Source of the DNA: Actinomycetospora sp. NBRC 106375 | GTDB taxonomy: Bacteria; Actinomycetota; Actinomycetes; Mycobacteriales; Pseudonocardiaceae | NCBI RefSeq assembly: GCF_030269665.1 | Contig: NZ_BSTS01000019.1 | Coordinates: 60,248-124,247 of the forward strand | Reading direction: 5' to 3' | Length of the DNA: 64,000 nucleotides | In this document: one piece after another, positions 16,222 through 23,719 of the stretch | Numbering within the stretch: position 1 is the first letter of the stretch | How the letters are laid out: the number at the start of each line of letters is the position of its first letter | Notes under the pieces: model-generated | Database searches by the model: none | Told to the model about the DNA's origin: nothing | What the model saw: the letters and a program-made list of their open reading frames with translations, nothing else | Made by a program: the position numbers and the translations under genes

Positions 16222-17544
16222 TCAGAACCCGCGGCCCGGGATCCAGTCGGTGCCCGCGAGGGGGACGCGGGCCATGGCGGCGGCCTCGATGGTCAGGGCG
16301 ACGAGGTCCTCGGGTTCGAGGTGCTGCACGTGGGCCTTGCCGCAGGCCCGGGCGAGGGTCTGGGCCTCCATGGTCAGCACCCGCAGGTAGTTCGCCACCC
16401 GGCGCCCGCCCTCGACCGGATCCAGCCGCGCGGAGAGCTCGGGGTCCTGGGTGGTGATCCCGGCCGGGTCGCGGCCGTCCTGGAAGTCGTCGTAGTACCC
16501 CGCCGCCGACCCCATCGCCTCGTACTCCGCGGCGTACTGCGGGTCGTTGTCGCCCAGCGCGATCAGCGCCGCGGTCCCGATCGCCACCGCGTCCGCGCCC
16601 AGCGCGAGGGCTTTGGCGACGTCGGCGCCGGTGCGGATGCCCCCGGACACGACCAGCTGCACCCGCCGGTGCATCCCCAGCTCCTGCAGCGCCGCCACCG
16701 CCTGCGGGATCGCCGCGAGGATGGGGATGCCGACGTGCTCGATGAACACCTCCTGGGTGGCCGCGGTGCCGCCCTGCATCCCGTCGACCACCACCACGTC
16801 GGCGCCGGCGGCCACTGCGAGCTTCACGTCGTAGTAGGTGCGGGTGGCGCCGACCTTGACATAGACCGGCTTCTCCCAGTCGGTGATCTCGCGCAGCTCA
16901 CCGATCTTGATGGCCAGGTCGTCCGGGCCGGTCCAGTCCGGGTGCCGGCACGCCGAGCGCTGGTCGATCCCCGCCGGCAGGGTGCGCATCTCCGCGACCC
17001 GCTCGGAGATCTTCTGGCCGAGCAGCATCCCGCCCCCGCCGGGCTTCGCGCCCTGACCCAGCACCACCTCGATCGCGTCCGCGGCCCGCAGGTGATCGGG
17101 GTTCATCCCGTACCGGCTGGGCAGCAGCTGGTAGACCAGCGTCTTCGACTCGCCCCGCTCCTCGTCGGTCATCCCCCCGTCGCCGGTGGTCGTCGACGTC
17201 CCCACCTCCGAGGCACCCCGCCCCAGCGCCTCCTTGGCCTGCGCCGACAGCGCCCCGAAGCTCATCCCCGCGATCGTCACCGGGACGTCGAGGTGCAGCG
17301 GGCGGGTGGCGTGCCGGTCACCGAGCACCACGTCGGTGTCGCAACGCTCGCGGTAGCCCTCCAGCGGGTAGCGCGACATGGATGCCCCCAGGAACAGGAG
17401 GTCGTCGAAGTGCGGCACGGCGCGCTTGGCGCCCCAGCCCCGGATGTCGTACACCCCGGTCCGCGCGGCGTGCTGGATCGCGGCGATGCTCGCCCGGTCG
17501 AACGTCGCGGACTCCCGCAGCCCCCGCTGCGACGGATCCTGCAC
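16222..17544 (-). CDS. mgsC: N-methylglutamate synthase FMN subunit (GlxD/MgsC-like)
   Basis: A 440-residue protein homologous to the FMN-binding synthase domain of glutamate synthase large subunit. Seen are MSFGALSAQAKEALGRGA, the phosphate-binding segment VSGGIRTGADVAKALALGAD and TTTGDGGM. Cysteines in RSACRHPD and LARACGKAHVQHL may belong to an iron-sulphur or metal site. In the N-methylglutamate pathway this subunit combines methylamine, freed from gamma-glutamylmethylamide, with 2-oxoglutarate to give N-methylglutamate. Its GTG start overlaps the stop of the preceding gene (TAGTG). A general GltB-like role is the alternative, made less likely by the glutamine synthetase and dehydrogenase genes nearby. 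Confidence 0.85.
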   Translation of the reverse strand: MQDPSQRGLRESATFDRASIAAIQHAARTGVYDIRGWGAKRAVPHFDDLLFLGASMSRYPLEGYRERCDTDVVLGDRHATRPLHLDVPVTIAGMSFGALSAQAKEALGRGASEVGTSTTTGDGGMTDEERGESKTLVYQLLPSRYGMNPDHLRAADAIEVVLGQGAKPGGGGMLLGQKISERVAEMRTLPAGIDQRSACRHPDWTGPDDLAIKIGELREITDWEKPVYVKVGATRTYYDVKLAVAAGADVVVVDGMQGGTAATQEVFIEHVGIPILAAIPQAVAALQELGMHRRVQLVVSGGIRTGADVAKALALGADAVAIGTAALIALGDNDPQYAAEYEAMGSAAGYYDDFQDGRDPAGITTQDPELSARLDPVEGGRRVANYLRVLTMEAQTLARACGKAHVQHLEPEDLVALTIEAAAMARVPLAGTDWIPGRGF

Positions 17545-18263
17545 TAGTAGCTCCCCGTGTGCTCGCTGGTGAAGTGGTACAGCCCGCGGGCCGAGCCGTA
17601 GCGGCGGAACTCGCCCGGGTCGTGGTCGAGACCCGCCGCGGCGAGCAGCTCGGCCAGCTCGGCGCGGTGCTCGTCGCGCAGCGGCTTCTCGACGCAGTCC
17701 GCGCCCAGCGCCCCGACACTGCCCCGCACGTAGAGCCGCGCCTCGTAGACCGAGTCGCCGAGCCCGTCACCCGCGTCGCCGCAGACCACCAACCGGCCCG
17801 CCTGCGCCATGAACGCGCTCATCGGGCCGACCGACCCGCCGACCACGATGTCGATGCCCTTCATCGAGATGCCGCAGCGCATGGAGGCGCTGCCGCCGAC
17901 GACCAGCAGGCCGCCGCGCCCGGTGGCCCCGGCCGACTGCGACGCGTCGCCGCGGACCCGCACCGAGCCCGACATCATGTTCTCGGCGACGCCGGTGCCC
18001 ACCGACCCGTCGACCACGACGTGACCGCGCTGGTTCATCCCGGCGCAGAAGTAGCCGGCGTGGCCGCGCACGTGCACGTCGATCTCGTCGTGGATGCCCG
18101 CGGCGATCGAGTGCGCGCCCTGCGGGTTGAGCACCTCGTAGGACGACGCGCTCGGGGCGTGCACCTCGGCGTTGAGCGCGCGCACCCCCACGTCGTGGAG
18201 GTCGATCGTCACGGGCCGGGCCGGGTCCCGCTCCCCGGCCTCGGCACGGCTCAGCGCCGCCAC
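17544..18263 (-). CDS. mgsB: N-methylglutamate synthase GXGXG subunit (GlxC/MgsB-like)
   Basis: A protein of about 239 residues corresponding to the C-terminal beta-helix (GXGXG) domain of glutamate synthase. Stacked repeats such as GHVVVDGSVGTGVAENMMSG, GGLLVVGGSASMRCGISMKG and GRLVVCGDAGDGLGDSVYEA are seen. This domain is structural, linking amidotransferase and synthase active sites. I chose GTG 18263, which overlaps the end of mgsA by 13 bases; GTG 18212 is an alternative closer to where homology begins. It is expressed with mgsA and mgsC from overlapping frames. Confidence 0.82.
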   Translation of the reverse strand: MAALSRAEAGERDPARPVTIDLHDVGVRALNAEVHAPSASSYEVLNPQGAHSIAAGIHDEIDVHVRGHAGYFCAGMNQRGHVVVDGSVGTGVAENMMSGSVRVRGDASQSAGATGRGGLLVVGGSASMRCGISMKGIDIVVGGSVGPMSAFMAQAGRLVVCGDAGDGLGDSVYEARLYVRGSVGALGADCVEKPLRDEHRAELAELLAAAGLDHDPGEFRRYGSARGLYHFTSEHTGSY

Positions 18264-19180
18264 GTGTAGACCCTGCCCGGGTCGGGCTCGAAGATGCGGG
18301 CCTCGCCGATGCCCGGGAGCTCGGCCAGGGCCCGGAACTCCGAGGCCATCGCCACCCAGCGCGGGTGCTCGGCGATCACCGCAGGCTTGCAGGCGATCTC
18401 GTCGCGGACCACGGCGAACCCGTCGGCGGTGGTGACCAGCAGCGTGTAGAAGCCGTCGAACGTCTCCCCCAGCCGCAGCAGGGCCTTCTCGAGGTCGTCG
18501 CCCTCGGCCAGGCAGGCCGCGACGAAGCGCGCGCCGACCTCGGTGTCGTTCTCGGAGTCGAACGTGACGCCCTGGCGCACCAGCTCGCGGCGGATCGTCG
18601 CGTGGTTCGAGAACGACCCGTTGTGCACGAGGCACTGGTTCGGGCCCACCGAGTACGGGTGGCACCCCTCGGGATTGATCGCCGACTCGGTGGCCATGCG
18701 CGTGTGCGCCAGGCCCTGCCAGCCCGCGACGTCGCGCAGGCCGTAGGTCCGGGCGAGGTCCGACGGGTGGCCCGCGCCCTTGTAGACCACGACGTCGTCG
18801 CCCCGGCCGACGACGAGCGCGTCGGGGGCGGCGGCGTGGACCGCGGCGGCGAGGGCCTCGCCGCCGACCGGCGCGGTGAGCACCGTGGTGTCCCCGGCCG
18901 GGGTCGCCGTGACGGCGGGGCGGCCGCGTCCAGGGTCGAGCTCCGCTCCGCTTCGTCTCCCGAACAGCAGGGCCGCGACCGCCCGGTCGAGATCGCCCGG
19001 CGCCCGCAGGACCGACACGGCCTCCTGCCCCGGGGGGTTGCGGGTCTCGTCGCCGTAGACGGCGACGCCCACGGAGTCGGGTCCGCGCTCGGAGACGCCG
19101 CAGAGCATGTCGTCGAGCAGTCGGCCGAGCTCCGGTCGGAGCGCGGGGTCGCGGAGGTGGAGACCGATGATGCCGCACAT
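18251..19180 (-). CDS. mgsA: N-methylglutamate synthase amidotransferase subunit (GlxB/MgsA-like)
   Basis: A 309-residue class II glutamine amidotransferase. The catalytic nucleophile is Cys2 (MCGIIGLH), exposed after Met removal. SERGPDSVGVAVYGD, HTRMATESAINPEGCHPY and QCLVHNGSFSNHATIRREL are the conserved substrate-site segments. In N-methylglutamate synthase this subunit hydrolyses gamma-glutamylmethylamide or glutamine and channels the amine. It is the first of three overlapping mgs genes and lies 53 bases after the last gene of the permease module, so one long transcript from 22573 is possible. Confidence 0.85.
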   Translation of the reverse strand: MCGIIGLHLRDPALRPELGRLLDDMLCGVSERGPDSVGVAVYGDETRNPPGQEAVSVLRAPGDLDRAVAALLFGRRSGAELDPGRGRPAVTATPAGDTTVLTAPVGGEALAAAVHAAAPDALVVGRGDDVVVYKGAGHPSDLARTYGLRDVAGWQGLAHTRMATESAINPEGCHPYSVGPNQCLVHNGSFSNHATIRRELVRQGVTFDSENDTEVGARFVAACLAEGDDLEKALLRLGETFDGFYTLLVTTADGFAVVRDEIACKPAVIAEHPRWVAMASEFRALAELPGIGEARIFEPDPGRVYTWRR

Positions 19181-19233
19181 GGGGACTCAGCCTTCCTGCG
19201 TCGGAGGACCGGGGCGAGCGTACCGAGACGAAA

Positions 19234-19509
19234 CTACGTTGCCTGACGAGAGACGTCGAGAGCGGACGCGGTGGCGCGCCGCTGCGCCCACAGGTAGGCG
19301 TCGAGGACGCTGATCGCGTAGACGAACAGCCCGCCGGCGAGGTGCCCGACGAACGACGCGGTCGGCGGGGCGAGGTGCCAGGTGATCACGCCCATCAGGA
19401 CCGCATAGAAGGCGAACATCAGCCCGCGCCGCGGCAGCCCGAGCAGGACCTGGCCGCAGCCCGGCAGCACGACGGCGACGAGCAGCACCATCCACGGACG
19501 CACGCTCAT
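19234..19509 (-). CDS. Small membrane protein (91 aa), last gene of permease module
   Basis: A 91-residue protein with three hydrophobic segments (about residues 6-26, 30-46 and 52-73) and a polar C terminus. It starts MSVRPWMVLLVAVVLPGCGQ and has a GHLAGGLFVYAISVLDAYLW segment, reminiscent of small membrane proteins annotated as TM2-like or unknown. The ATG at 19509 overlaps the stop of the upstream 224-residue gene by four bases (ATGA). I do not recognise a family. The overlap chain with the APC permease suggests an accessory role. Confidence 0.75.
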   Translation of the reverse strand: MSVRPWMVLLVAVVLPGCGQVLLGLPRRGLMFAFYAVLMGVITWHLAPPTASFVGHLAGGLFVYAISVLDAYLWAQRRATASALDVSRQAT

Positions 19510-20180
19510 GACGACCTCACTTCCTCCCGGGCCACCGCGTCCCCGACCGCGTCGAGCACGGCGACCGCCTCGGCCAGCACCTGCGGGTCCAGGCGCGGCC
19601 GGTCGAAGACCACCCGGCGGGTGGTCCGGTAGCTCGCCTGCTCGGCCTCCGCGACGCGCAGCACCGCCCGCACCCCGCCCCGGCCCACGGCGAGCTCCTT
19701 GCACGCGGGGTCGGCCAGGAGGGCCGCCGCCGGGGCGAGCACCCGCGTCGGCGGCACGCCCTCGGGGGCGGCGCAGGAGATCCGCACCGGGCGCGGGACG
19801 TCCGGCGGCGCGGGGATCTCGTGCGCGAACCCGGCGTCGGGCGAGAAGAACTCCGTGCCCTGGGGCCGCAGGAGCACGTTCAGGGTGCCCCCGACGTCGA
19901 GCGGCCGGTGCAGCACGACCTCGACCCACAGCACCGGCAGCTTGCGCAGCGCGACGGAGTCGAGGATCGGCCGCAGCGTCACGGGCCGGCCGTCGAGGCG
20001 CCCGGTCAGCACCGGGTGGCCGTCGACGCCGTCGCCGTGCCGCCGGGCCCCGTCGAGCAGGGGCACGACCCGGGCGAAGAGGCGCATGCGCTCCGCGGCG
20101 TCGCGGCGCCGCGCGCGGCGCTGCAGCACGACCAGGGCCGTGACCGCCGCCGCGACCACCAGCAGGACCGTGGTGCCCAT
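19506..20180 (-). CDS. Membrane-anchored protein of unknown function (224 aa) in permease module
   Basis: A 224-residue protein with one N-terminal membrane helix (MGTTVLLVVAAAVTALVVLQ), a strongly basic stop-transfer stretch (RRARRRDAAERMR), and a cytoplasmic domain of about 185 residues. The domain contains VLTGRLDGRPVTLRPILDSV and LWVEVVLHRPLDVGGTLNVL. I recognise no family. The basic residues after the helix predict that the bulk faces the cytosol. Its ATG shares a base with the permease stop codon (TGATG), so translation is coupled to the permease. Confidence 0.75.
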   Translation of the reverse strand: MGTTVLLVVAAAVTALVVLQRRARRRDAAERMRLFARVVPLLDGARRHGDGVDGHPVLTGRLDGRPVTLRPILDSVALRKLPVLWVEVVLHRPLDVGGTLNVLLRPQGTEFFSPDAGFAHEIPAPPDVPRPVRISCAAPEGVPPTRVLAPAAALLADPACKELAVGRGGVRAVLRVAEAEQASYRTTRRVVFDRPRLDPQVLAEAVAVLDAVGDAVAREEVRSS

Positions 20181-21637
20181 CAGTACCCCTGCGGCCGCGG
20201 GAGGTCGGCGGTGAACTGCCCGCCGCGGCGCACGTACTTGTACCGGCGCAGCACGAACCAGATCGACGCGAGCAGGTAGAACGACAGGATCGAGAGCAGC
20301 GCGACGCCGTACCCGAGGAAGGTCGCGAAGAACACGACCGCCGCGAGCGCCACCAGGGCGATCGCCGGCGCCGGGTGCAGCGGCAGCGTGTAGGCCCGCG
20401 GGATCGTGCCGAGCGGCCACAGCCTCCGGAACCGGATGAAGCTCGGCCCCATGAAGCTGTACATCAGCAGCCCCGACAGGATCGAGAAGGTGATCACCGT
20501 CGAGAGCAGCGTCGGCTGGTCGAGCAGCACCGGGAGCAGCGCGAAGGCGATCGCCACCGGCACGAGGAACACGATCGACCGGAACGGCGTGTGGTACCGC
20601 GGGTGCACCGCGCCGAACCACTCGGGCAGATAGCGGTCGCGGCCCATCGAGAACCACGCCCGCGAGGCGTCGTTGATGCAGCCGTTGGCCGACGCCAGCG
20701 TCGCGCACAGCGTGCCGAGCAGGAGCAGCACCACGAGCACGCCGTGGCCGGACACCAGCGCGGCGTCGAACAGCGGGGTGATCGCCGTGCCGAGGTAGTG
20801 CCACGGCAGCGTGCCGGCGCAGACGTACCAGGTCAGCGACGCGGCGATGATCAGCGTCATGATCCCGGCGAGGCTGCCCAGCGGCACCGACCGCGGCGCG
20901 GAGCGGCACTCCTCGGCGGCCTGCGCGGTGCCCTCGATCCCGAGGTAGAACCACATGCCGAACTGGAAGGCCGCGATGACGCCGATCCAGCCGTAGGGCA
21001 GCGAGTTCGTGACGTCGCCCGCGAGGCCGGCCAGGTCGAGCTCGGCTCCTGGCGACCACCCCTGCAGGCCGACGAACAGCACGAGGATGGTCACGAAGGC
21101 GAACCCGGTGATGACGAGGTTGAGCGTCAGCGACGCGAACACCCCGCGGTAGTTGAGGAACGCGAGGGCCAGGATCGCGAGCACCGCGAAGGGGTACGGC
21201 GAGAGCTCCTGCTCGCTGCCCAGCAGCCCGGACAGCGCGGTGAGCAGCGAGCTCATCACGTTGGCGTTGGCCGCCTCGAGCATCGTGTAGGCGAGCGTCA
21301 GGTACAGCCCGACGTTGAACGCCATCAGCGGCCCGACGGTGTGCTTGGCCTGCGCGTACTGTCCGCCGGCCGCCGGGATCGCCGAGGTGACCTCGGAATT
21401 GATCATGACGATGCAGGTGTAGAGCAGGCCGACCACCCAGCAGGCGACCAGGGCGCCGTACATGCCGCCCTTCTCGACCGCGAAGTTCCAGCCCATGAAC
21501 TCGCCGACGAGCACGATGCCGACGCCGAGCGCCCAGATGTGCATCGGCGCCAGGACCTTGCGCAGGGCCGGGCGTTCGGCAGCGGGGGCGGCCTCGGTCG
21601 CCGGGGCCGTCGCCGGGGCGTCCTCGGTGGCGCTCAT
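20180..21637 (-). CDS. APC-superfamily amine/amino acid permease
   Basis: A 485-residue permease with about 12 membrane helices, close to ethanolamine/amino-acid permeases of the APC superfamily. The first helix region has GIVLVGEFMGWNFAVEKGGM, with the unwound glycine-rich segment that binds substrate, then INSEVTSAIPAAGGQYAQAK. It sits in a chain of six overlapping genes with five small membrane proteins, and next to genes of the N-methylglutamate pathway. Methylamine, a glutamyl amide or a related amine is a reasonable guess for substrate. The start codon overlaps the stop of the 59-residue gene (ATGA). Confidence 0.88.
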   Translation of the reverse strand: MSATEDAPATAPATEAAPAAERPALRKVLAPMHIWALGVGIVLVGEFMGWNFAVEKGGMYGALVACWVVGLLYTCIVMINSEVTSAIPAAGGQYAQAKHTVGPLMAFNVGLYLTLAYTMLEAANANVMSSLLTALSGLLGSEQELSPYPFAVLAILALAFLNYRGVFASLTLNLVITGFAFVTILVLFVGLQGWSPGAELDLAGLAGDVTNSLPYGWIGVIAAFQFGMWFYLGIEGTAQAAEECRSAPRSVPLGSLAGIMTLIIAASLTWYVCAGTLPWHYLGTAITPLFDAALVSGHGVLVVLLLLGTLCATLASANGCINDASRAWFSMGRDRYLPEWFGAVHPRYHTPFRSIVFLVPVAIAFALLPVLLDQPTLLSTVITFSILSGLLMYSFMGPSFIRFRRLWPLGTIPRAYTLPLHPAPAIALVALAAVVFFATFLGYGVALLSILSFYLLASIWFVLRRYKYVRRGGQFTADLPRPQGY

Positions 21638-21813
21638 GCCGACCTCACCTCCGTCGCCTCACCGGCGGGCGGGTCCTCCAGCGGGTCGGGGGCGTTCACG
21701 AGCGACGCCTCGTCGTGTCGTCGGCCGACCTTCAGCATGTCGAGCACCAGCCATCCCGCGATGAGCGCGCTGAGCACCCACGCGATCAGCTCCACCACGG
21801 CCACGGAGCTCAT
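21634..21813 (-). CDS. 59-residue single-helix membrane protein in permease module
   Basis: A very short gene fitted exactly between its neighbours: its ATG (21813) overlaps the upstream stop, and its own TGA overlaps the permease ATG, both as ATGA. The product starts MSSVAVVELIAWVLSALIAG, giving one membrane helix at about residues 5-24. An acidic/Pro-rich cytosolic tail follows (VNAPDPLEDPPAGEATEV). Such single-helix partners are known for other transporters. Size and position suggest a small permease subunit. No family is recognised. Confidence 0.75.
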   Translation of the reverse strand: MSSVAVVELIAWVLSALIAGWLVLDMLKVGRRHDEASLVNAPDPLEDPPAGEATEVRSA

Positions 21814-22277
21814 GAGCGACCTCCCGTCGGACCGGGCCCGAACTTCTCCTCGATCACCTCGCGGTACTCGCGGAACGAGACGCGGTAGACGAAGCCGAGG
21901 TAGAGGGCGAGGAGCACGACGGTCCCCAGCAGCGCGAGGACGTCGATGTCGTACTTGTCGGCGGACGGCTGGTTGGCCTCGACGCCCGCGGAGATCGTCG
22001 GCAGGTCGGCGACGCCCGTGTCGATCATCTTCTGGTACTGCGTGCGCTCACCCGGCGTCAGCGGCAGTTCGGCCAGGGGCCGGGCCTGCGCCTGCGTCTC
22101 GTCCTCGGACCCGCTGATGTAGGTCGTCGCGAAGAGCGTCACGAAGATCAGGGCCAGGACGACGACGGCGTCGAGGAGCTGGCCGCGCACGGACTGCCGG
22201 GGCGGCTCGTAGGGCGCTCTCGGGCCCGGGGCGGGCGGCGTGGGCGTGGTGCCGGCCTCCCCGGCCTCCCCGCTCAC
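21810..22277 (-). CDS. Two-helix membrane protein (155 aa) in permease module
   Basis: A 155-residue protein with a Pro/Ala-rich N-terminal tail, a first helix at about residues 34-52 (LLDAVVVLALIFVTLFATTY), an exported loop of about 60 residues, and a second helix at about 112-130 (DVLALLGTVVLLALYLGFVY). It ends in a charged tail, FREYREVIEEKFG. The GTG start overlaps the stop of the 99-residue gene (GTGA). No family is recognised; the exported loop could contact substrate or the permease. Confidence 0.75.
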   Translation of the reverse strand: MSGEAGEAGTTPTPPAPGPRAPYEPPRQSVRGQLLDAVVVLALIFVTLFATTYISGSEDETQAQARPLAELPLTPGERTQYQKMIDTGVADLPTISAGVEANQPSADKYDIDVLALLGTVVLLALYLGFVYRVSFREYREVIEEKFGPGPTGGRS

Positions 22278-22573
22278 GACGCGCCTCCCGCGCGGGCGGC
22301 CTTCTGGGCGTCGAGGTGCTCGATGTCCGGCCGGTAGACCTGGTCGCGGGCCGCCCGGTAGCGCCGGATCAGCGCCGCGGCCGAGGCGGTGTTGAGCCCG
22401 CCGAGGGCGATCAGCGCGACGGTGAGCACCACGAACAGCGGGGTGCCGGGCACCGTGGGCGCGGCGGCGACGAGGACGAACACCAGCACCACCCACATGG
22501 CGACGGTGCACCCGAGGGCGAGGAGTCGGTCGCGGCGGACCAGCGCCGCGATGCGGTCGTCGAGGCTCTTCAT
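22274..22573 (-). CDS. Two-helix membrane protein (99 aa), first gene of permease module
   Basis: A 99-residue protein beginning MKSLDDRIAALVRRDRLLAL, with helices at about residues 18-37 and 44-66 and a basic cytosolic tail ending in QKAARAGGAS. It is the first gene of the overlapping set 22573-19234. A TTGGTCT-N7-AGACCAA inverted repeat lies 143 bases upstream (22716-22736), the likely regulatory region for the whole set and possibly mgsABC. No family is recognised. Confidence 0.75.
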   Translation of the reverse strand: MKSLDDRIAALVRRDRLLALGCTVAMWVVLVFVLVAAAPTVPGTPLFVVLTVALIALGGLNTASAAALIRRYRAARDQVYRPDIEHLDAQKAARAGGAS

Positions 22574-22715
22574 CGTGCCTCCGTTCGCTGCGCACCCGCG
22601 GACGGCGGCGGCCCGCGGGCGGCGCGTCCGGGGACGGTCGCGGCGGCGTGCTCCGACGTCGTGCGGTCGCAGTCCGTGCCCGGCGTGGGGCGCGGCTCGA
22701 GGACGGGTCCGTGGT

Positions 22716-22736
22716 TTGGTCTCATCGGTAGACCAA
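22716..22736. promoter_or_regulatory. Putative GntR operator for the permease-mgs operon
   Basis: TTGGTCT-CATCGGT-AGACCAA is a perfect inverted repeat with 7-base arms, between the end of the GntR gene and the first gene of the permease set. FCD-type GntR proteins often bind TGGT/ACCA-containing palindromes. The half-site GACCAA recurs before gmaS at 23683-23688. Confidence 0.5.
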
Positions 22737-22798
22737 GGACGGGAGGACAGTACGAGACCCACGCCACAGCGTGTCAAGCCCACATGAAGGACCGCCGG

Positions 22799-23578
22799 TC
22801 AGGCGAGCGGCCACGCGCCGTCGTCGCCGGCGCCGTTCCCGACCCCGTCCCCGGACCCGTCCCCGACGTCGTCGCCGACCCCGTCCTCGACCCCGAAGAC
22901 GATGATCCGCAGCTGGCGGCGGGCCCCCTCGAGGTGGTCGCGCATCGCCTCGGCCGCACCCTCGGCGTCGCCGGCCCGCACCGCCTCGTAGATCGCCTGG
23001 TGATCACGCAGCGTCTCCTCGACCGGCTCCCGGAACGGCAGCAGGTCGCGCGGGCTGAACAGCTCGCCGCGGGCGGTCTCGACCGCGTCGGCGAGGCGCT
23101 CGTTGCGGGCAGCCCGGGCCAGCGCGACGTGGAAGCGCGAGTCGGCCTGGCGGAAGGCGGTGCGCCCGATGACACCGCGCAGCGCCCCGAGGGACTCGCG
23201 GATCGGGGCCAGCGTGGCCTCGGTGTGCCGCTGGGCGGCCAGCGCGGCGGTGCGCGTCTCCAGGGCGATGCGGAAGTCGACGATGTCGTCGATCTCGCCG
23301 GCCTGCTCGCGCATCCGGGCCCGCCAGGCCTCCGCCGGGCGGCGCAGCTCGGTGACGTAGGTGCCGCCCGTCGAGCCCCGGCGCACCTCGACGTAGCCGT
23401 CCTCGCGGAGCAGCCGGATCGCCTCGCGCAGGCTGATCCTCGCGATGCCCAGCTGCTCGGCGAGATCGCGCTCGGGGGGCAGTCGCTCGCCCGGGCTGAC
23501 GTCGCCGCGGTGGATGCGCATCCGCAGGTGATCCGCCACGGCCTGGGCCAGCGTCGTGGTGGTGACCTGCCGGGCCAT
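22799..23578 (-). CDS. GntR family regulator (FadR/FCD type)
   Basis: A 259-residue GntR regulator. The winged helix at about residues 8-70 reads LRMRIHRGDVSPGERLPPER and LAEQLGIARISLREAIRLL. The FCD effector domain carries the expected Asp and His metal ligands (DSRFHVALARAARN, TLRDHQAIYEAVRAGD, MRDHLEG). After the domain is an unusual acidic Gly/Asp tail (VGDDVGDGSGDGVGNGAGDD). The ATG at 23578 was chosen; the much longer frame upstream is antisense to gmaS. It lies between the permease-mgs genes and the divergent gmaS-mgd genes and probably controls both. Confidence 0.92.
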   Translation of the reverse strand: MARQVTTTTLAQAVADHLRMRIHRGDVSPGERLPPERDLAEQLGIARISLREAIRLLREDGYVEVRRGSTGGTYVTELRRPAEAWRARMREQAGEIDDIVDFRIALETRTAALAAQRHTEATLAPIRESLGALRGVIGRTAFRQADSRFHVALARAARNERLADAVETARGELFSPRDLLPFREPVEETLRDHQAIYEAVRAGDAEGAAEAMRDHLEGARRQLRIIVFGVEDGVGDDVGDGSGDGVGNGAGDDGAWPLA

Positions 23579-23652
23579 GGCGCGAGGGTACCGCGCCCCG
23601 TCACCGTGCGTGTTGGAGCGCCGACCACGCTCCGCAGGCAGGTGTGACGGGG

Positions 23653-23688
23653 TTGACACTCGACCGCACCGCCGTGTTGCCTGACCAA
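23653..23688 (+). promoter_or_regulatory. Probable gmaS promoter with GntR half-site
   Basis: A TTGACA -35 element (23653-23658) is followed after 17 bases by a weak -10 region. TTGCCTGACCAA at 23677-23688 is an imperfect palindrome sharing GACCAA with the 22716-22736 site. Further short repeats (ACCA-A-TGGT, 23685-23693) continue towards gmaS. GntR binding here is inference. Confidence 0.4.
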
Positions 23689-23719
23689 TGGTTCCAAGTC
23701 CAAACCTTGGGAGGTCGGC

